Below, one piece after another: positions 34,118-43,305 of a DNA stretch of 45,444 bases. The notes beneath the pieces were generated by a model, which had not been told where the DNA came from, made no database searches, and saw only the letters and a list, made by a program, of their open reading frames with translations. Each line of letters begins with the position of its first letter. Position 1 is the stretch's first letter. This DNA comes from a bacterium (lineage in GTDB: Bacteria > Armatimonadota > Chthonomonadetes > Chthonomonadales > Chthonomonadaceae), in assembly GCA_021777995.1 (NCBI GenBank), contig JAJYCW010000009.1:1-45444 (forward strand), read 5' to 3'. The translations under genes were made by a program, and so were the position numbers.

Positions 34118-35502
34118 ATCACGGCATGGAAGTAGAACTTGCCGCAGAGGTAATGGGTGCTACCCTGGTAGGTGGCATAAAACCTGCGGGCAACATACGC
34201 GGCGTGGTCATTGACTCTCGCAAAGCGGAACCCGGAGCACTTTTTGCGGCGTTGCCAGGAGAGCACACGGACGGCCATGATTGGGTGGATGCGGCATTTA
34301 GAGCAGGAGCCGTTGCCGCGTTAGTTACTAGAGAATTGCCTGGTAACCTCCATCCACTTCTGGTAGTTCCAGATACTCAAGATGCCTTGTGGACGCTTGC
34401 AGCCTGGTGGCGTGTACAACGTGATCCGCAGGTCGTGGCGATTACCGGGAGCGTAGGAAAAACCTCAGTGAAAGAGATGGTGGCGGCAATATGCGCGAAG
34501 ACGGCCTCGACGCTGGCCACGACCGGCAATTATAACAATGAATTAGGCGTACCGCTCACGCTTCTTCGGCTAGAACCAGCGCATCAATTTGCCGTGATCG
34601 AGATAGGGATGCGCGGTGCAGGGCAGATTACCCCTCTTGTGAGGGTAGCGCGTCCGAACGTGGCTGTGATCACCAATATCGGCATCAGTCACATTGAACT
34701 GCTTGGCTCGCAGGAAGCCATTGCGCGAGCGAAAGCCGAAGTTTTTAGCACACTGACGGATGCAGGAACCGCCGTAATTCCGCGGGACACGCCGTTCTAC
34801 GACTTGCTGTTGAGTTTGGTACCCAGGGAAGCTAAATTCATTACGTTCTCGGGGAATGGTGATAACCGCGCCGATGTTGTCCTTGCCGGCGGCGGCGACG
34901 CATTGATAGTGCGGGGTGAGCGCTTTGAGCTTGCACCTCAGGCGGTGGGGGCTCACGTTGCCACAAATGCTGCGTGTGCTGTGGCAAGTGCGCTGGCACT
35001 GGGGCTTGATATACGACAAGCGGTGCAGGCAGTGAATGAGTGGCAGGGGGCAGAGGGCCGAATGCACATTCGCAGAGTGGCTCAGCATGATATCACGGTC
35101 CTCGACGATTGCTACAACGCAGGTAAGGAATCGATGCTTTCTGCTTTGGCCACGCTCAAGGCTTGGCGGGGCGCGGTTCGACGAGTGGCAGTGCTTGGCG
35201 ATATGCGTGAGTTGGGTCCTTTTACGGCGGAAGCTCACAGATCCGTTGGTGCGGCTGTCAAGGGAGCAGACGTAGAGCTTTTGTTCGTTGTTGGGGAGTT
35301 TTCTGGTTACACCGTGGAGGGGGCCAGGCTAGCCGGGTACGAAGGTGCAATCCTCGAATTTGACGCGGCGGCCGATGCCGTCGACCAGGTTGGTGCACAA
35401 CTGCAGCAAGGGGATGTTGTACTGGTCAAGGGCTCGCGTGCCGTCGGCCTTGAGGTTATAGTGGAGGCTATCGCCGGCCAAAGGAGCACATACCATGGTT
35501 AG
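34114..35502 (+). CDS. murF: UDP-MurNAc-tripeptide:D-alanyl-D-alanine ligase MurF
   Basis: MurF, 462 residues, adds D-Ala-D-Ala to the UDP-MurNAc tripeptide. The N-terminal VIDSRKAEPGALFAALPGEH corresponds to the UDP domain. The ATP loop ITGSVGKTSVKEMVA is near residue 110. TTGNYNNELGVPLTLL and DDCYNAGKESMLSAL match the family. GGGG at 34103-34106 sits 7 nt before a TTG at 34114 that overlaps the murE stop (TTGA). An ATG at 34126 is 19 nt from that site and is the alternative. The 3' end overlaps mraY by 8 bp. Confidence 0.94.
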   Translation: MNHGMEVELAAEVMGATLVGGIKPAGNIRGVVIDSRKAEPGALFAALPGEHTDGHDWVDAAFRAGAVAALVTRELPGNLHPLLVVPDTQDALWTLAAWWRVQRDPQVVAITGSVGKTSVKEMVAAICAKTASTLATTGNYNNELGVPLTLLRLEPAHQFAVIEIGMRGAGQITPLVRVARPNVAVITNIGISHIELLGSQEAIARAKAEVFSTLTDAGTAVIPRDTPFYDLLLSLVPREAKFITFSGNGDNRADVVLAGGGDALIVRGERFELAPQAVGAHVATNAACAVASALALGLDIRQAVQAVNEWQGAEGRMHIRRVAQHDITVLDDCYNAGKESMLSALATLKAWRGAVRRVAVLGDMRELGPFTAEAHRSVGAAVKGADVELLFVVGEFSGYTVEGARLAGYEGAILEFDAAADAVDQVGAQLQQGDVVLVKGSRAVGLEVIVEAIAGQRSTYHG

Positions 35503-36553
35503 CCTGGTTGTTGGGTTCCTTACAGCCGCGATGATGGCGTTACTCTCTGGTCCGTTGCTCATAACACGGCTGAAGGCGTTTAAGGCAGGTCAAAATATTA
35601 GCACTGACGCCCCTGCAAGCCATGCTACCAAACAGGGTACACCTACCATGGGCGGCCTTCTCATCCTATTTTCAACCAGTGTAATAACCGTTCTTTATGT
35701 TGTGTGGGATGAGATAGGCACGCACAGACGCGAATTGCAGGATTTTCGACTGATACCGGTCCTTGCAGTATTCATTGTTTTTGGATGCATAGGGTTTGCC
35801 GATGACTTGCTGAGCTTAACGCGAGGAAAGAATCTCGGCCTTAGAGCCCGTGAGAAATTTGCGGCACAAGTAATAGCCGCGGTGGGGTTTGCGGTTTATC
35901 TAGCAACCACCTCGCAGCCCGGCCTCACCACCTCTATATCTGTTCTACCCACCGCACTCATCAATGCTATGCATTCCGGGCAGGTAATTTGGGATGCAGG
36001 CTGGCTCTATTTTCCACTGGCAGTACTGTTTATGGTGGGCTATTCTAATGCCACAAACATAACCGATGGGCTGGATGGGCTTCTAGGAGGGCTTACGTTT
36101 ATATGCAGCGTTACGATGGCTGCGTTACTGCTGCCCCTGCAACCAGATCTAGCACTATTCTGTGCCGCGCTTGCCGGAGGAACTGCTGGTTTCTTATGGT
36201 GGAACTCGCATCCGGCGCAAGTATTTATGGGCGATACTGGTTCCCTGGCGATTGGCGCAGCTTTGGCAGCCGTTGCAATGCTCGGTAAGCAGGAAATTGC
36301 CGTGATTGTCTGCGGTCTCATGTTTTGGGTGGAACTCTGCTCAGTTATGCTTCAGGTATCCGTCTTTAAGTTTAGACGCCGTACTCGGGGCCTGGAGTAC
36401 GCTAAAGCACATAGGATCTTCCGGCGAGCACCGCTGCACCACCATTTTGAGGAGATTGGCCTGCCGGAAACACTGGTTGTTGGAAGATTCTGGGCAGTTG
36501 GCGCCATGCTTGCAGCGATCTCGATGTTATGGCTGATAGGGAGGATATCATGA
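35495..36553 (+). CDS. mraY: Phospho-N-acetylmuramoyl-pentapeptide transferase MraY
   Basis: MraY, 352 residues, transfers phospho-MurNAc-pentapeptide to undecaprenyl phosphate to form lipid I. It is polytopic, with about ten helices. Diagnostic motifs: KQGTPTMGGLL near residue 47, GFADDLL (catalytic Asp pair) near 107, NATNITDGLDGL near 184, FMGDTGSLAIGA near 246 and HHHFEEIGLPE near 314. The DDxxD-like and HHH elements are intact. It overlaps murF by 8 bp and murD by 4 bp, so the genes are cotranslated. Confidence 0.96.
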   Translation: MVSLVVGFLTAAMMALLSGPLLITRLKAFKAGQNISTDAPASHATKQGTPTMGGLLILFSTSVITVLYVVWDEIGTHRRELQDFRLIPVLAVFIVFGCIGFADDLLSLTRGKNLGLRAREKFAAQVIAAVGFAVYLATTSQPGLTTSISVLPTALINAMHSGQVIWDAGWLYFPLAVLFMVGYSNATNITDGLDGLLGGLTFICSVTMAALLLPLQPDLALFCAALAGGTAGFLWWNSHPAQVFMGDTGSLAIGAALAAVAMLGKQEIAVIVCGLMFWVELCSVMLQVSVFKFRRRTRGLEYAKAHRIFRRAPLHHHFEEIGLPETLVVGRFWAVGAMLAAISMLWLIGRIS

Positions 36554-37968
36554 AGCCGTTAGACCTCCCCGGGGTAACTTCAGTAATAGGCGGTGGCCGA
36601 AGCGGAATTGACGCTGCATTGGCCCTATTGAATATGGGCGCGTTGGTTGTCCTTTCGGACAGGGGCCCCGCCGATTTGCTGAACCTGGGGAAAATCTCGG
36701 AGGTAACCCGAGCTGGTGGGCAATTTATCATCACCTCCGATCCTGAACAGGCAGTGCCTGCGGGTACGAAACTCGTGGTTGTTAGTCCTGGTGTGCCATT
36801 AACTGCACCACCCATTGCACGTGCTCAAGCGTTGGGTATACCGGTTTGGAGCGAAATTGAACTTGGCGCAAGAATCTCTGATGCGCCCATTGCAGCCATT
36901 ACAGGTACAAATGGTAAAACGACGTCCACCATGCTGTTGCACCAGATGTTCCTGGCCAGCGGAATGACCTCGCATGTTTGCGGCAACATCAGTGCCGACC
37001 ATGTGAAGCAAACGCTTGTGGCCGCCGCGTGTGCTGCCGAACCCGGGAGCATCTTGACGGCAGAAATATCTAGTTTTCAACTTGAGTCCACTCGAACGTT
37101 TGCACCGCAGGTAGGTGCCATCACCAACGTGACTCCTGATCACCTCGATAGATATGCAAACATGGAGCAGTATGCGGAAGCGAAATCCCGCATCTTTGCT
37201 TCGCAGACCGAGGACCAATGGGCAGTTCTTAACGCGGATAATTTCTACTGCCGACAGATAGGTTCCCGGCCGATGCGATCTCAACGCGTGTGGATAAGCG
37301 CGCTCCGTAAACCGCATCTTGAGGGTGGGGCCGCCTGGGTGGAAGATGGAGTGCTCACTGTCATGCTTACCGCCCAGAGGCAATCCGTGGCTATCTGTCA
37401 GCTAAGCGAACTGCCGATCTCATTGGCTGGTCGACATAACGTGGAGAATGTACTAACTGCTGCTTCCATGGCATTGGCACTTGGAGCCTCCCAAGAGGGG
37501 ATTGCGGGCGCTGTCAACCAATTTGCTGGTGTACCACACCGCATGGAGACGGTGGCAGTCATACAGGGCGTTACCTATATCAACAACAGCATGTGCACTA
37601 ATACAGAGGCGGCAGTGAGTTCACTATCTGCATTACGTGCGCCCGCAGTGGTAATAGCCGGCGGTGCTGGTAAAGGCTTGGACTACGCGCCGCTGGGCGC
37701 CGCACTGCAGCGTCATTCGCGGTGCACCGTTCTCATTGGCGCAAACTCGCAGGAGATGAAGCAGGTTTTGGGCGAGAATGGATACTATGACACAACACTC
37801 GCAGAGGACCTTCAGGATGCGCTTCGCCAGGCCCATCAGCGTGCGCAGCCTGGTGACTGTGTCATACTCTGTCCGGCCGCAGCAAGTTTTGATATGTTCA
37901 ACAATTTTGAGGATCGTGGCCGCCAGTTCCGCGAACTTGTTCTGAACCTTTCGGGGGAGAGTGGATGA
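36550..37968 (+). CDS. murD: UDP-MurNAc-L-alanine:D-glutamate ligase MurD (divergent motif)
   Basis: MurD, 472 residues, adds D-glutamate to UDP-MurNAc-L-Ala. The N-terminal dinucleotide-like fold begins SVIGGGRSGIDAA. The ATP loop is ITGTNGKTTSTML near residue 118, and ITNVTPDHLDRY is near 195. In domain 3 the usual DSK(A/G)TN motif is YINNSMCTNTEAA: Asp-Ser-Lys is replaced by Asn-Ser-Met (N346-S347-M348). GGGAGG lies 6 nt before the ATG at 36550, which overlaps the mraY stop (ATGA). An upstream ATG at 36529 has no site. Position and folds support MurD despite the substitution. Confidence 0.9.
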   Translation: MKPLDLPGVTSVIGGGRSGIDAALALLNMGALVVLSDRGPADLLNLGKISEVTRAGGQFIITSDPEQAVPAGTKLVVVSPGVPLTAPPIARAQALGIPVWSEIELGARISDAPIAAITGTNGKTTSTMLLHQMFLASGMTSHVCGNISADHVKQTLVAAACAAEPGSILTAEISSFQLESTRTFAPQVGAITNVTPDHLDRYANMEQYAEAKSRIFASQTEDQWAVLNADNFYCRQIGSRPMRSQRVWISALRKPHLEGGAAWVEDGVLTVMLTAQRQSVAICQLSELPISLAGRHNVENVLTAASMALALGASQEGIAGAVNQFAGVPHRMETVAVIQGVTYINNSMCTNTEAAVSSLSALRAPAVVIAGGAGKGLDYAPLGAALQRHSRCTVLIGANSQEMKQVLGENGYYDTTLAEDLQDALRQAHQRAQPGDCVILCPAAASFDMFNNFEDRGRQFRELVLNLSGESG

Positions 37969-39191
37969 CTGTAACGCCTGCAAGGTATCAGCGTCACCTC
38001 GATTTATGGCTTGTTGGCACAACCATGTTTCTTATGGTTGTCGGGCTATGGCTTGTATCAGACACAAGTTACGTTAACGTTCCGCCGCACCAGTCGGTAC
38101 TTCAGTATGCTCAGCTTCAAATACGCGGCCAGATAATCGGCGCGGTATTCGGTACATTTTGTATGATTTTGTTCATGGCGATACCTTATGGCAAGTTGCG
38201 CAAGGTAAGCGGTATCGGCGTGATACTGGGGATTGCACTACTTGTGGCTGTATGGCTTCCTCACCTCGGTATTCGATTAAACGACTCCAACCGCTGGGTG
38301 AGATTCGGGCCGATTCACCTTGAATCTTCTGAATTTGCCAAACTCGCTCTTATTCTTGTTACTGCCAGTGTATTGGCCGATGACCGAAAGACTCATCCAC
38401 TATCCCTGTTGGGCGCCTGGATTGTAATGTTTAAAACCATTCTGCCGCGAACGCTGCGACGTAAAGTTCCTTTCATGTTTTACCAGGTTAGCCTTGTACT
38501 CTTTCTGTCTGGAATATGCCTTCTATTAATCGACAAGGAGCCAGACCTGGGAACTGCTGCTGTTGTACTGGCTGCCGTGCTTACACAGTTGTATCTAGGT
38601 GGCGTAAGGATAAAATATATTGCATCTCTCGTAGCAGCTGCGCTAGTTCTTGTTGCTACCATCGGTTTGCATGGCAACAACGTTCAACACCGTATACACC
38701 GCATTGAGGTGTATCTGCACCCAAACATGGACCCGCAGGGGATAGGTTATCAGGTAATGCAGGCGAAGCTGGCCGTGGGTTCTGGCTCGTGGACTGGAGT
38801 TGGCCTGGGCAAAGGACGACAGAAGTACTATCTGCCACAGGCCAACAGCGACAACATATTTGCCACCTACGCGGAAGAGACAGGCTTTGTAGGAGATCTC
38901 ATCTTACTAGGAAGTCTATGTATCTTTACCTGGCGCGCATACATCATATCAATGAACGCACCAGATCGATTTGGAACGCTTTTTGCCGGAGGAATAGGTG
39001 CGCTCATAAGTCTGCAGGCTGCTCTTAATATTGCGGTTGTTACGGGAACAGTACCCGCTACGGGTGTGCCGCTGCCGTTTATCAGCCACGGCTCGTCGTC
39101 GCTAATTCTCTCGCTCTGTGCGGTCGGCATTTTGCTGAATATTGGCAGCAGCAAGGCGCCGCCTAAACCTGTTGAACTGCGGGGGGACTAA
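37965..39191 (+). CDS. ftsW: FtsW/RodA-family peptidoglycan glycosyltransferase
   Basis: 408 residues, a SEDS-family polymerase with about ten transmembrane helices that polymerises lipid II during division with its cognate class B PBP. NDSNRWVRFGPIHLESSEFAKLALIL is the conserved loop preceding a helix. GIGYQVMQAKLAVGSGSWTGVGLGKGRQK and LPQANSDNIFATYAEETGFVG carry the catalytic-region motifs. TGVPLPFISHGSSSLI is the C-terminal SEDS signature. The ATG overlaps the murD stop. The location between murD and murG indicates FtsW, not RodA. Confidence 0.94.
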   Translation: MTVTPARYQRHLDLWLVGTTMFLMVVGLWLVSDTSYVNVPPHQSVLQYAQLQIRGQIIGAVFGTFCMILFMAIPYGKLRKVSGIGVILGIALLVAVWLPHLGIRLNDSNRWVRFGPIHLESSEFAKLALILVTASVLADDRKTHPLSLLGAWIVMFKTILPRTLRRKVPFMFYQVSLVLFLSGICLLLIDKEPDLGTAAVVLAAVLTQLYLGGVRIKYIASLVAAALVLVATIGLHGNNVQHRIHRIEVYLHPNMDPQGIGYQVMQAKLAVGSGSWTGVGLGKGRQKYYLPQANSDNIFATYAEETGFVGDLILLGSLCIFTWRAYIISMNAPDRFGTLFAGGIGALISLQAALNIAVVTGTVPATGVPLPFISHGSSSLILSLCAVGILLNIGSSKAPPKPVELRGD

Positions 39192-39195
39192 GGGT

Positions 39196-40311
39196 ATGCG
39201 GCTAGTGGTGAGCGGTGGTGGTACGGGTGGGCATATATTCCCCGCCATTGCTGTAGCAGAGGAGTTTAAGCGGCGGTTACCAGATAGTGAAGTACTGTTT
39301 ATTGGCAGCCGTGATGGAATGGAAGCAGATATTGTACCGGCAGCGGGCATTCCTTTCCAGGGAGTTACGGCAAGGAAGCTGCGCAAGGTGTTGTCGCCTG
39401 ATACCGCGCTCGTGGCGCTCTCGCTGGGTAGAGGGTGCCTTGAGGCACGGCGCTTTCTAAGAGCTTTTAAGGCTGATGTTATTCTTGGTACCGGCGGGTA
39501 CGTTGCGGCTGCTGCCGTAATCGCCGGCTCCTCCATGCGGATACGGAGCGCAATCCTCGCTCCAGATATGGTTCCAGGACGAACCAATCTGCTGCTGTCG
39601 AGGTTTGTGGATAGGATCTGCATTACGTTCGACAAATCTGAATCCTATTTTCCAACCGCAAAGACCGTTATTACAGGGATGCCACTTCGAATGGGAGTGT
39701 CACTGCCACTAGAGGTAACAGCAATGGAGGCAAGGCGAAGATTTACCGGGTTGCGACCGGACGCCTTTACGCTGCTGGTACTTGGTGGTAGCCAAGGTGC
39801 GCGGGCTATTAACCAGGTCGTTTGCGACGCTGCTCCTGCACTCGTTGGAACAGGCGTGCAGATCCTTCACCAGACTGGGGCGCGAAACTACGACGAGATT
39901 CGCGCAGCACATGCAGATTTGGTTACGAGGGGTGGGTATTGCCCGATACCCTTTCTTCGTGCAGACGAGATGGCAGCTGCGTTGCGTGCTGCTGACCTCG
40001 TTGTATGCCGTGGCGGAATTTCAACTCTAGCAGAGGTTACCTACAATAGGCTACCGGCAATAGTTGTGCCGCTTCCAACGGCTTATGCCGACCATCAAAC
40101 GTTCAATGCACAGGCTCTTGAGAGCAGTGGCGCCTGCATCTTGAAACGGCAGGGCGACCTCAATGCCGAAGTCCTCACACGCGATATAAGCGAACTGCGC
40201 GCGAATCCCCCAAAATTACGTGAACTGGCGGCTGCTGCAGCGAAGAGCTCGAGACCGAATGCCGCTCGCGACGTATGTACCATACTTGATCAACTTGCAA
40301 ATAGAGTATAA
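39196..40311 (+). CDS. murG: UDP-GlcNAc:lipid I N-acetylglucosaminyltransferase MurG
   Basis: MurG, 371 residues, a GT-B glycosyltransferase on the inner membrane face that converts lipid I to lipid II. The N-terminal G-loop is MRLVVSGGGTGGHIFPAIAV. GTGGYVAAAAVIAGS follows near residue 98, then LGGSQGARAINQ near 196. RGGISTLAEVTYNRLPAIVVPLP contains the UDP-GlcNAc binding residues. The true ATG (39196) lies 4 bp after the ftsW stop; an earlier frame start would be inside ftsW. It is the last cell-wall gene here; murC, murB, ftsQ, ftsA and ftsZ do not follow. Confidence 0.95.
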   Translation: MRLVVSGGGTGGHIFPAIAVAEEFKRRLPDSEVLFIGSRDGMEADIVPAAGIPFQGVTARKLRKVLSPDTALVALSLGRGCLEARRFLRAFKADVILGTGGYVAAAAVIAGSSMRIRSAILAPDMVPGRTNLLLSRFVDRICITFDKSESYFPTAKTVITGMPLRMGVSLPLEVTAMEARRRFTGLRPDAFTLLVLGGSQGARAINQVVCDAAPALVGTGVQILHQTGARNYDEIRAAHADLVTRGGYCPIPFLRADEMAAALRAADLVVCRGGISTLAEVTYNRLPAIVVPLPTAYADHQTFNAQALESSGACILKRQGDLNAEVLTRDISELRANPPKLRELAAAAAKSSRPNAARDVCTILDQLANRV

Positions 40312-40452
40312 ACCGTCCTTCTGATGGGAAATTCCGACGCCTCCGCATGGGAATCAGTGCTAAAGATTACCGGTGTTTGTCCCTGTTAGATAGCGACCTG
40401 CAACCAGAGTACCAATTTACAAGGTAATATACATTGGAGATATGGAAAAGTT

Positions 40453-41394
40453 ATGGCGCTGATAACGAGGGACAAGGTTGCAAAGCTTGCGTGGGTCACC
40501 CTCGCCTGGAACGTGATTGTCATCTTGTGGGGAGCAGTGGTGCGTGCATCCCGGTCTGGCAACGGCTGCGGCGAACATTGGCCACTTTGTGGTGGCCACC
40601 TAATTCCAACCTTCCGGGCGATAGCTACCCTCATAGAATTCCTGCATCGTGCCACGACTGGAGTCGATGCAATTCTACTCGTTGCCCTTGCAGTAGGCAT
40701 ATTCAAGGTTTTTCCTGCTGGGCATCCTGCTCGTAAAGCGATGATGGCCTCGCTGTTTTTCACGTTTACAGAGGCATTTCTGGGCGCGGTTCTGGTCATG
40801 TATCATTTGGTAGATCGCGTAGCTACCGATGCTCGGGTGATTGCTGAGGCAACTCATCTCACCAACACACTGCTGTTATCGGCAGCTGTTACCATTACCG
40901 CCTGGTTTACCGGAGGCGGCCCAAAGCCAGACCTATCTGCTGGCAAGAAATATGTAGCGCCCGCAGCTGCTGCGCTGGCAGCGGCGTTGCTGTTATGCGT
41001 GAGCGGCGGCATTGCGGCGCTTGCAGATGTTATATATCCACCTAAAACCTTAGCTGATGCGCTGCGACAGGATATCTCTGGCGCCTCGCCTATTATGATT
41101 CACCTTCGTGTGTGGCACCCGATCGCGGCGGTTGTGGCAATCGTCGTCATCGTGCTCTCCACACGCGCGATTATCAGGCTTGATCCATCTCCAGATACCG
41201 TGAGATTTGCAGGATGGTGCCAGGCTTTGTGTTTACTCGAATTTTGTGCCGGTCTTTTGAATGTTGTCATTTTGGCCCCGATTTGGATGCAGGTCGTACA
41301 TCTGTTACTTGCAGATCTGCTTTGGATTAGCCTTGTATTGATGACGTCGGCGGCACTTGCGCGAAGGAAAAGTTCTGTTGAAAAGTTCGGATAG
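40453..41394 (+). CDS. ctaA: Heme A synthase (COX15/CtaA family)
   Basis: 313 residues, polytopic membrane protein with two four-helix halves. CtaA oxidises the C8 methyl of heme O to the formyl of heme A. GNGCGEHWPLCGG near residue 36 is the first extracytoplasmic loop with the paired Cys seen in Gram-positive CtaA. EFLHR (H near 64), EATHLTN, HLRVWHPIAA and VVHLLLADLLW carry the heme-ligand histidines. Ribosome site is GGAG about 13 nt upstream, a weak spacing. It overlaps ctaB by 17 bp. The oxidase genes themselves are not in the window. Confidence 0.92.
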   Translation: MALITRDKVAKLAWVTLAWNVIVILWGAVVRASRSGNGCGEHWPLCGGHLIPTFRAIATLIEFLHRATTGVDAILLVALAVGIFKVFPAGHPARKAMMASLFFTFTEAFLGAVLVMYHLVDRVATDARVIAEATHLTNTLLLSAAVTITAWFTGGGPKPDLSAGKKYVAPAAAALAAALLLCVSGGIAALADVIYPPKTLADALRQDISGASPIMIHLRVWHPIAAVVAIVVIVLSTRAIIRLDPSPDTVRFAGWCQALCLLEFCAGLLNVVILAPIWMQVVHLLLADLLWISLVLMTSAALARRKSSVEKFG

Positions 41395-42301
41395 CTCTTT
41401 GGCTTCCCCGGCAACCACTCCGGCGGCCCTAAATTTAACAGCAGGCTGGCGCGACTACCTCGCGCTCACAAAACCAAGGGTTATCAGCCTCCTGTTGTTT
41501 ACCACGCTGGCATCGCTTTACATTGGCGCTGCGGGTAAACACCCCGTTACATTCGCGTTGTTCGTCGCCGTTGCCATTGGCGGTTACATGATCGCTGGTG
41601 CCGCTAACACAATCAACATGATCATTGATCAGGACATTGATATCCGTATGGCACGTACGGCCCAGCGTCCTATCGTCACCAGCACGGTATCGCGACGTGA
41701 TGCAATTGTCTTTACCGGCGTTCTTATGGTTCTCTCCAACTACCTGCTGCAGCACTATGGTGGTACCCTTAGCGCACTATTGGCCGATGCAGGATTGCTT
41801 TTCTATGTTGTCATTTACACGCTGCTGCTGAAGCGTCGAACGTGGCACAATATTGTAATCGGTGGTGCAGCCGGCTGTTTTCCAGCATTGGTAGGCTGGG
41901 CTGCCGCCGAGCATAGCCTCGCACCACTCGCATGGATACTGTTTGCGATCGTGTTCTTCTGGACACCTGTTCACTTTTGGGCTCTCGCTCTTCTTCTGAA
42001 GGATGATTATGCTGCAGCCAATATCCCAATGCTGCCAGTGGTTCGAGGCGAGCGGCAGACAGTAATTCAAATTGCTGTTTACATGGTTCTTACAGTAATC
42101 ATATCACTCGTTCCGGCGGTGCTGCACGATACCGGTGTAACCTATCTGGTAAGTGCGGTGATTTTGAACGTTCTCCTTGCCTACTACACAGTGGGACTGG
42201 TAAAAGTGATTGAGCGTAAGCAGGCACTATGGCTTTTCAAGTACTCGATGATATATCTTGCCCTCCTCTTTTTAATGATGGCGATCGATCGATGTCACTA
42301 G
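41378..42301 (+). CDS. ctaB: Protoheme IX farnesyltransferase (heme O synthase)
   Basis: CtaB/CyoE, about 307 residues, a UbiA-family prenyltransferase that farnesylates heme B to heme O, the substrate of CtaA. YLALTKPRVISLLLFTT is the N-terminal signature. The first Asp motif is NMIIDQDIDIRMARTAQRP (near residue 80); WTPVHFWALALLLKDDYAAA holds the second polar cluster. About nine membrane helices. No ATG precedes the conserved region; TTG at 41378 has AAGGA 9 nt upstream and another TTG lies at 41357, so the exact start is uncertain. It overlaps ctaA and completes a two-gene heme A operon. Confidence 0.93.
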   Translation: MKSSDSSLASPATTPAALNLTAGWRDYLALTKPRVISLLLFTTLASLYIGAAGKHPVTFALFVAVAIGGYMIAGAANTINMIIDQDIDIRMARTAQRPIVTSTVSRRDAIVFTGVLMVLSNYLLQHYGGTLSALLADAGLLFYVVIYTLLLKRRTWHNIVIGGAAGCFPALVGWAAAEHSLAPLAWILFAIVFFWTPVHFWALALLLKDDYAAANIPMLPVVRGERQTVIQIAVYMVLTVIISLVPAVLHDTGVTYLVSAVILNVLLAYYTVGLVKVIERKQALWLFKYSMIYLALLFLMMAIDRCH

Positions 42302-42330
42302 CTCGTTAGTCGTCTCCCCGGATTCTTGTA

Positions 42331-42356
42331 CCTGCCCCTTCGGCATATGGGGTAGG
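42331..42356 (+). terminator. Weak hairpin after ctaB
   Basis: CCTGCCCC (42331-42338) pairs with GGGGTAGG (42349-42356), 8 bp with one G-U pair, and a 10-nt loop, 29 bp after the ctaB stop. No T-tract follows. Confidence 0.35.
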
Positions 42357-42528
42357 AGTTGCCATATCGGGAATGTGCTCGTTCGCTACATTTGTTGGCC
42401 TGGTAGCTCACGTTTCCTTGTGCATGTGCCGTTCTCAAAACCTAGCAATTGGTACAATGTTTTCACCACGACGAATTGCCGATACTTGTCCTCGTGCATG
42501 GTTCACGTAATCCCGATATAGTTAATGG

Positions 42529-42542
42529 TGTTACATGTAACA
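42529..42542. promoter_or_regulatory. Perfect 14-bp palindrome before an unknown gene
   Basis: TGTTACATGTAACA, perfectly symmetric, ends 14 bp before the ATG at 42557 and overlaps the expected leader. It could be a repressor site. GTTACA half-sites also occur upstream of rpoZ at 22521 and 22534, which may be chance. Confidence 0.45.
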
Positions 42543-42556
42543 GAAAGTGAGCGGCA

Positions 42557-43144
42557 ATGAGCAACGCGCAAATGGAGGTTCTGGAGACAGAAACCTGGTC
42601 GGACCTGGGGTTGGATGCGGCGGAAGATGAAAACGACGTTCGTACCAAACGCGGCGGTGGTAAAAAGAAACTCCTACTGAGTGCGACTGCTCTTATGTTA
42701 GCCGGTGGTTGCATCCTTTATACTCTGCATGCGCGGCAACTGCGTGCCGCCAAAGGCCTCACTGCAGCAGAATTAAGTGGCAAATGGGTCCTTAGTTCTA
42801 GTGCATTATCCCAGTTTCCAGGTGTACTTAAGCAATCGGTTCAGTTCAGTGGAAATGATGTAAAAGGCACTACTATTATTCGCGCTGACAGCCCGGCTGG
42901 CACAGATCATCTGCCGTTTCCAGATCACACTGTAGATAGCGTTGTTGAAAGCGGTGACGGCTATAAGCTAACCGCCGCATGGCATGGGACATTTAAGGTC
43001 TTATCTGGTGGTCGTGTTGATCTAACAATCGGCAAAGCCGATTACACTCTACGCGCAACGTTAAATCCCAAAACCCACGGTATCACTTTTAGTCATGATT
43101 TACTGCTGGTAGGTGGCGCTAAGACACTATACACCTCTGGTTAG
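42557..43144 (+). CDS. Membrane-anchored protein of unknown function
   Basis: 195 residues, not recognised. The N-terminus is acidic (MEVLETETWSDLGLDAAEDE), then comes a basic stretch (RTKRGGGKKK) and a single helix LLLSATALMLAGGCILYTL near residues 38-56, consistent with a cytoplasmic N-terminus and an exported C-terminus. The rest (about 65-195) is rich in beta-type residues: LTAAELSGKWVLSSSALSQF, TVDSVVESGDGYKLTAAW and LSGGRVDLTIGK. This resembles a lipocalin-like or small beta-barrel sensor fold, a guess only. GTGAGCGG precedes the ATG. It stands alone between ctaB and an ABC exporter. Confidence 0.75.
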   Translation: MSNAQMEVLETETWSDLGLDAAEDENDVRTKRGGGKKKLLLSATALMLAGGCILYTLHARQLRAAKGLTAAELSGKWVLSSSALSQFPGVLKQSVQFSGNDVKGTTIIRADSPAGTDHLPFPDHTVDSVVESGDGYKLTAAWHGTFKVLSGGRVDLTIGKADYTLRATLNPKTHGITFSHDLLLVGGAKTLYTSG

Positions 43145-43305
43145 GGAGGTTGATTCCATACCGAGGCGCAGGTAAATTAAAACGGTTTAGGTTAAAGTGT
43201 CTTTAATTGCTAACGCGGTGAGTGGTTGTTCGTCAATTAAGGTAATATGTATGACACTTTAATTACTGCAACTCATTGCAATTCAATCTGAACCGGAGAG
43301 TACCA

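Noticed and set aside
34570-35238. 222-codon minus-strand frame inside murF
   Set aside because: Shadow of a motif-complete murF; His/Cys/Ser-rich translation without a plausible fold.
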